NCBI RefSeq assembly: GCF_002899675.1
Contig: NZ_PKUU01000016.1
Location: 1 to 64,000, forward strand
DNA from: Clostridium sp. chh4-2
GTDB lineage: Bacteria; Bacillota; Clostridia; Lachnospirales; Lachnospiraceae
Length of the DNA: 64,000 nucleotides
Direction of reading: 5' to 3'
Part shown: one piece after another, positions 61,691 to 64,000 of the stretch
How the letters are laid out: each line of letters starts with the position of its first letter
Numbering within the stretch: the first letter of the stretch is position 1
The notes under the pieces: model-generated
Told to the model about the DNA's origin: nothing
The model's input: the letters and a program-made list of their open reading frames with translations, nothing else
The model's database searches: none
Program-made: the position numbers and the translations under genes

Positions 61691-62623
61691 ATGAAGAACA
61701 ATGATGTATTCAAAGGCCAGAGAGTGAAAAGCAAGCTTTATTATAAACGGGCGGCGATCCCATATCTGTTATTGCTTCCGGTAGTTCTTTTCGTGGCGCT
61801 GTTCATGTTATGGCCGATGCTTAACGTATTTATCATGAGTCTTCAGAATTATGTAGTGATTAAACCAAAGGACAGGGCTTTTATCGGCCTGCAGAACTAC
61901 ATTGATATATTTACAAAGGATAAGCTGTTTTTTAAGGGGCTTAAAAATTCAGCGGTATGGGTATTTGTCAGCGTAGTTTTCCAGACAATTTTCGGTTTCT
62001 GGCTGGCATATCTGCTGAACAAGAAGTTCAAAGGCAGAGGAATCTACCGGGCGCTGGTGTTATCGCCCTGGGCGGTGGCCGGCGTTATGGTCGGAATTAT
62101 CTGGAGCCTGATTCTCGGTGAGACATACGGCGTTTTAAATGACGTGCTTCAGAAGCTGGGCATCATCCAAAGAAATATTTCCTGGTTTTCCAGCGGAAAC
62201 CGGGCGATGGCAGCGGCAATTATGGCAAATGTGTGGAGGGGAATTCCATTTTTCACCATCAGCTACATATCGGCGCTTTCCAGTATTTCGGAAGACATCT
62301 ATGAATCGGCCAAGATCGATGGAGCCGGAACGGGCGTGATTCTATTTAAAATCACGATTCCGATGATTAAGGATACCATCGTGCTCACAACACTGCTTAG
62401 GGCCATCTGGACCTTCAATGCGGTGGACTTGATTTACAGCCTGACTTACGGCGGGCCTAACAACGCAACTATGACGATGCCGCTTTATATCATGCAGATG
62501 TTTAAGGGCGAATTGAATTACGGATATGCTTCCGCCCTGGCAGCGATTGCCACATTGATTATGATGGTGGTGGCCTTTATCTATATTACCGGAAGCGGTA
62601 TGGGAAAGGAGGAGATGTACTGA
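61691..62623 (+). CDS. ABC sugar permease, MalF/UgpA type
   Basis: About 310 residues from ATG 61691 (GGGGGAGGTTACAAG upstream). Six helices; the EAA loop is YESAKIDGAGTGVILFKITIP. It belongs to the CUT1 group that takes up oligosaccharides or glycerol-phosphate-like substrates, distinct from the LplB-type permeases earlier in the window. Its stop overlaps the next start (TGATG). Confidence 0.88.
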   Translation: MKNNDVFKGQRVKSKLYYKRAAIPYLLLLPVVLFVALFMLWPMLNVFIMSLQNYVVIKPKDRAFIGLQNYIDIFTKDKLFFKGLKNSAVWVFVSVVFQTIFGFWLAYLLNKKFKGRGIYRALVLSPWAVAGVMVGIIWSLILGETYGVLNDVLQKLGIIQRNISWFSSGNRAMAAAIMANVWRGIPFFTISYISALSSISEDIYESAKIDGAGTGVILFKITIPMIKDTIVLTTLLRAIWTFNAVDLIYSLTYGGPNNATMTMPLYIMQMFKGELNYGYASALAAIATLIMMVVAFIYITGSGMGKEEMY

Positions 62624-63465
62624 TGGATATCAAGCAGAAAAGAAGGATTGCCAGAGTGTTCTGGCTCCATATTCCGCTGGCATTTTTCATTATCATCACG
62701 CTGGCGCCATTTTACTGGATTCTGGTCACTTCGTTAAAGACCAGTACAGAAGTTTTTGCCAGGCCGATTACCTACTGGCCGAAGGTGCTCACATTTGAAA
62801 ACTATCAATATCTGTTTGCAAAACTGGGATTCAGCAAATATTTCATGAACAGTTTGATCGTATCTGTGTCCACCACATTTATCGTCAGCGTGCTGGCGTT
62901 GATCGGCGGATATGCCATGTCCCGTTACCGGTTCAGGGGAAAAGCGTTTGTGTACGTGCTTCTTTTGTTCACGCAGATGTTTCCGGCCGTAGTGCTCATG
63001 ATCCCTCTGTTTGAGACCATGAACAAGCTGCGTTTAATCAATACACTGCCATCTCTGATCATTACCTGTTCCGTAACCAACCTGCCGTTCTGCCTCTTCA
63101 TGATGATGGGATATTACAATTCGATTCCCAGGTCTTTGGAGGAAGCTGCCCAGGTGGACGGAAGTTCCCTGATGGGAGCGGTGTTTAAGATTCTGCTTCC
63201 AACCATGAGGCCCAGCATCGTGGCAACGGGCGCATATGCGTTTATCAATTCCTGGAACGTGTTCATCTATGCAACGGCTTTTATTACGAAAAAAGACAAT
63301 TATACCATTCCTCTGGCGCTGAATGTGTTCCAGGGAGAATTTAACACCAACTATTCGGGTCTGGCGGCCGGCTGTGTGGTAGCCCTCATTCCCGTACTGG
63401 TAATCTTTGCATTTATTCAGAAGAATTTGGCCGGCGGAGCTACAAGCGGAGCGGTTAAAGGCTAG
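62623..63465 (+). CDS. ABC sugar permease, MalG/UgpE type
   Basis: A 280-residue permease with six helices and EAA loop EEAAQVDGSSLMGAVFKILLP; the end LAGGATSGAVKG is the MalG-type signature. Its ATG overlaps the previous stop, and AAAGGAGGAGATG provides the ribosome site. With the preceding gene and the binding protein that follows, it makes a CUT1 importer; the ATPase is not in the window. Confidence 0.88.
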   Translation: MDIKQKRRIARVFWLHIPLAFFIIITLAPFYWILVTSLKTSTEVFARPITYWPKVLTFENYQYLFAKLGFSKYFMNSLIVSVSTTFIVSVLALIGGYAMSRYRFRGKAFVYVLLLFTQMFPAVVLMIPLFETMNKLRLINTLPSLIITCSVTNLPFCLFMMMGYYNSIPRSLEEAAQVDGSSLMGAVFKILLPTMRPSIVATGAYAFINSWNVFIYATAFITKKDNYTIPLALNVFQGEFNTNYSGLAAGCVVALIPVLVIFAFIQKNLAGGATSGAVKG

Positions 63466-63505
63466 AAAATATCAAATACCATATTATTTTAAGGAGGACA
63501 ATTCT

Positions 63506-64000
63506 ATGAAAAAGTTATTAGCACTGGCACTGGCATCAGGAATGTTAGTCAGCAGTATCACCGGATGCGGAGGCAAACAGGAGGCGGCACCCAGTTCAAC
63601 CACACCGGGGGCGGCAGGTTCCGAAGCGGCAAAGGAAACCACAAAAACGGCTTCAAAAGACAGAGAAGTAATCGAATTCTGGTTCCATGCGGCGGACGAA
63701 AAGTCCAATGATCTCTATGAGGAAATATTCGCTGATTTCAATAACTCACAGGATTTATATGAGGCCAGATATACGGGATTTGCCAACAAAGATTTCCCGG
63801 ATAAATTCGCCATGGCAATCGCGACCAACACCATGCCCGATGTGGTGAGCCTTGGATTTTCCAACGTTATGACTTATGTGGCTCAGGACGCGCTTGTGGA
63901 TGTGAGCAGCTATTTTGAACAATGGGATGAGGCTTCCAAGATCGCTCCGTCCATGGTTGAAACTTTAAAAGAGCTGGGCGCAGGCAAACTTTACGGAGTT
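63506..64000 (+). CDS. Sugar-binding lipoprotein of the MalFG-type importer (cut by window end)
   Basis: The first 165 codons of a solute-binding protein; no stop is reached. AAGGAGGACAATTCT precedes the ATG. The signal ends SSITGC (Cys21 lipidated), followed by an Ala/Ser/Thr linker and a family 1 binding-protein start (REVIEFWFHAADEKSNDLYE, TNTMPDVVSLGF). It supplies substrate to the two permeases just upstream. Partial at the right edge only. Confidence 0.85.
   Translation, partial: MKKLLALALASGMLVSSITGCGGKQEAAPSSTTPGAAGSEAAKETTKTASKDREVIEFWFHAADEKSNDLYEEIFADFNNSQDLYEARYTGFANKDFPDKFAMAIATNTMPDVVSLGFSNVMTYVAQDALVDVSSYFEQWDEASKIAPSMVETLKELGAGKLYGV

Overview
The window reads as chromosome of a gut Firmicute of the Lachnospiraceae / Clostridium cluster XIVa type (Hungatella, Enterocloster or Lachnoclostridium-like). 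Grounds: strong AGGAGG-type ribosome sites, moderate GC, membrane-anchored AraC sensors beside LplB/YtcP-type sugar transporters that lack their own ATPase, a clostridial Tad pilus locus with a DUF5702 protein, a CcpA cre box, and no outer-membrane genes. The taxon is an inference from gene content. I saw no rRNA, tRNA, CRISPR array, phage module or intact transposase.

Layout. 1-626: non-coding, three related inverted copies of a ~110-150 bp repeat. 627-6745: AraC membrane sensor divergent from an oligosaccharide ABC importer. 7060-9199: threonine-synthase-like enzyme and WYL regulator. 9396-12530: truncated DUF5688 gene, XRE repressor, secreted repeat protein sharing a dyad operator with it. 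12715-17321: TetR-MATE pair with twin operators, then EutH-MATE. 17314-20345: two-component system. 20449-23926: cre box, a promoter-terminator pair that may make a ~80 nt RNA, then glgB and a second GH13 enzyme. 23975-24675: DUF2508 protein and ArsR regulator. 24901-35086: Tad/Flp pilus locus. 35208-43926: housekeeping and small loci (rhomboid, HIT, sigma, murG, secreted DUF proteins, mtnN, pgi, GT51). 44092-45557: hypothetical and Rpn-family protein. 45704-57981: locus for a sulfated polysaccharide. 58203-59449: RelA/SpoT protein apparently split by a frameshift. 59602-64000: degenerate PrpR-like regulator and a MalFG-type importer, cut by the window edge.

How the genes work together. Three carbohydrate-uptake systems each sit beside a dedicated regulator. 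The middle one pairs a transporter with a fused double sulfatase, an enolase-superfamily enzyme and a heparinase II/III-family lyase, which suggests desulfation, cleavage and uptake of a glycosaminoglycan-like polymer. The Tad locus carries two prepilin peptidases, a TadZ-like protein, the CpaF ATPase, TadB- and TadC-like membrane proteins, a Flp-type pilin, two TadE-like pseudopilins and an FHA protein.

Most unusual items: the fused tandem sulfatase with an internal start signal; a TadE-like pseudopilin with a duplicated YH-C-CxxC tail; a repeat pair in opposite orientation bounding the polysaccharide locus; a candidate small RNA beside glgB; a possible TnpB-element right-end scar inside the Tad operon; and the ~300 bp hairpin at the left end. 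All family names come from reading the sequences without database searches.
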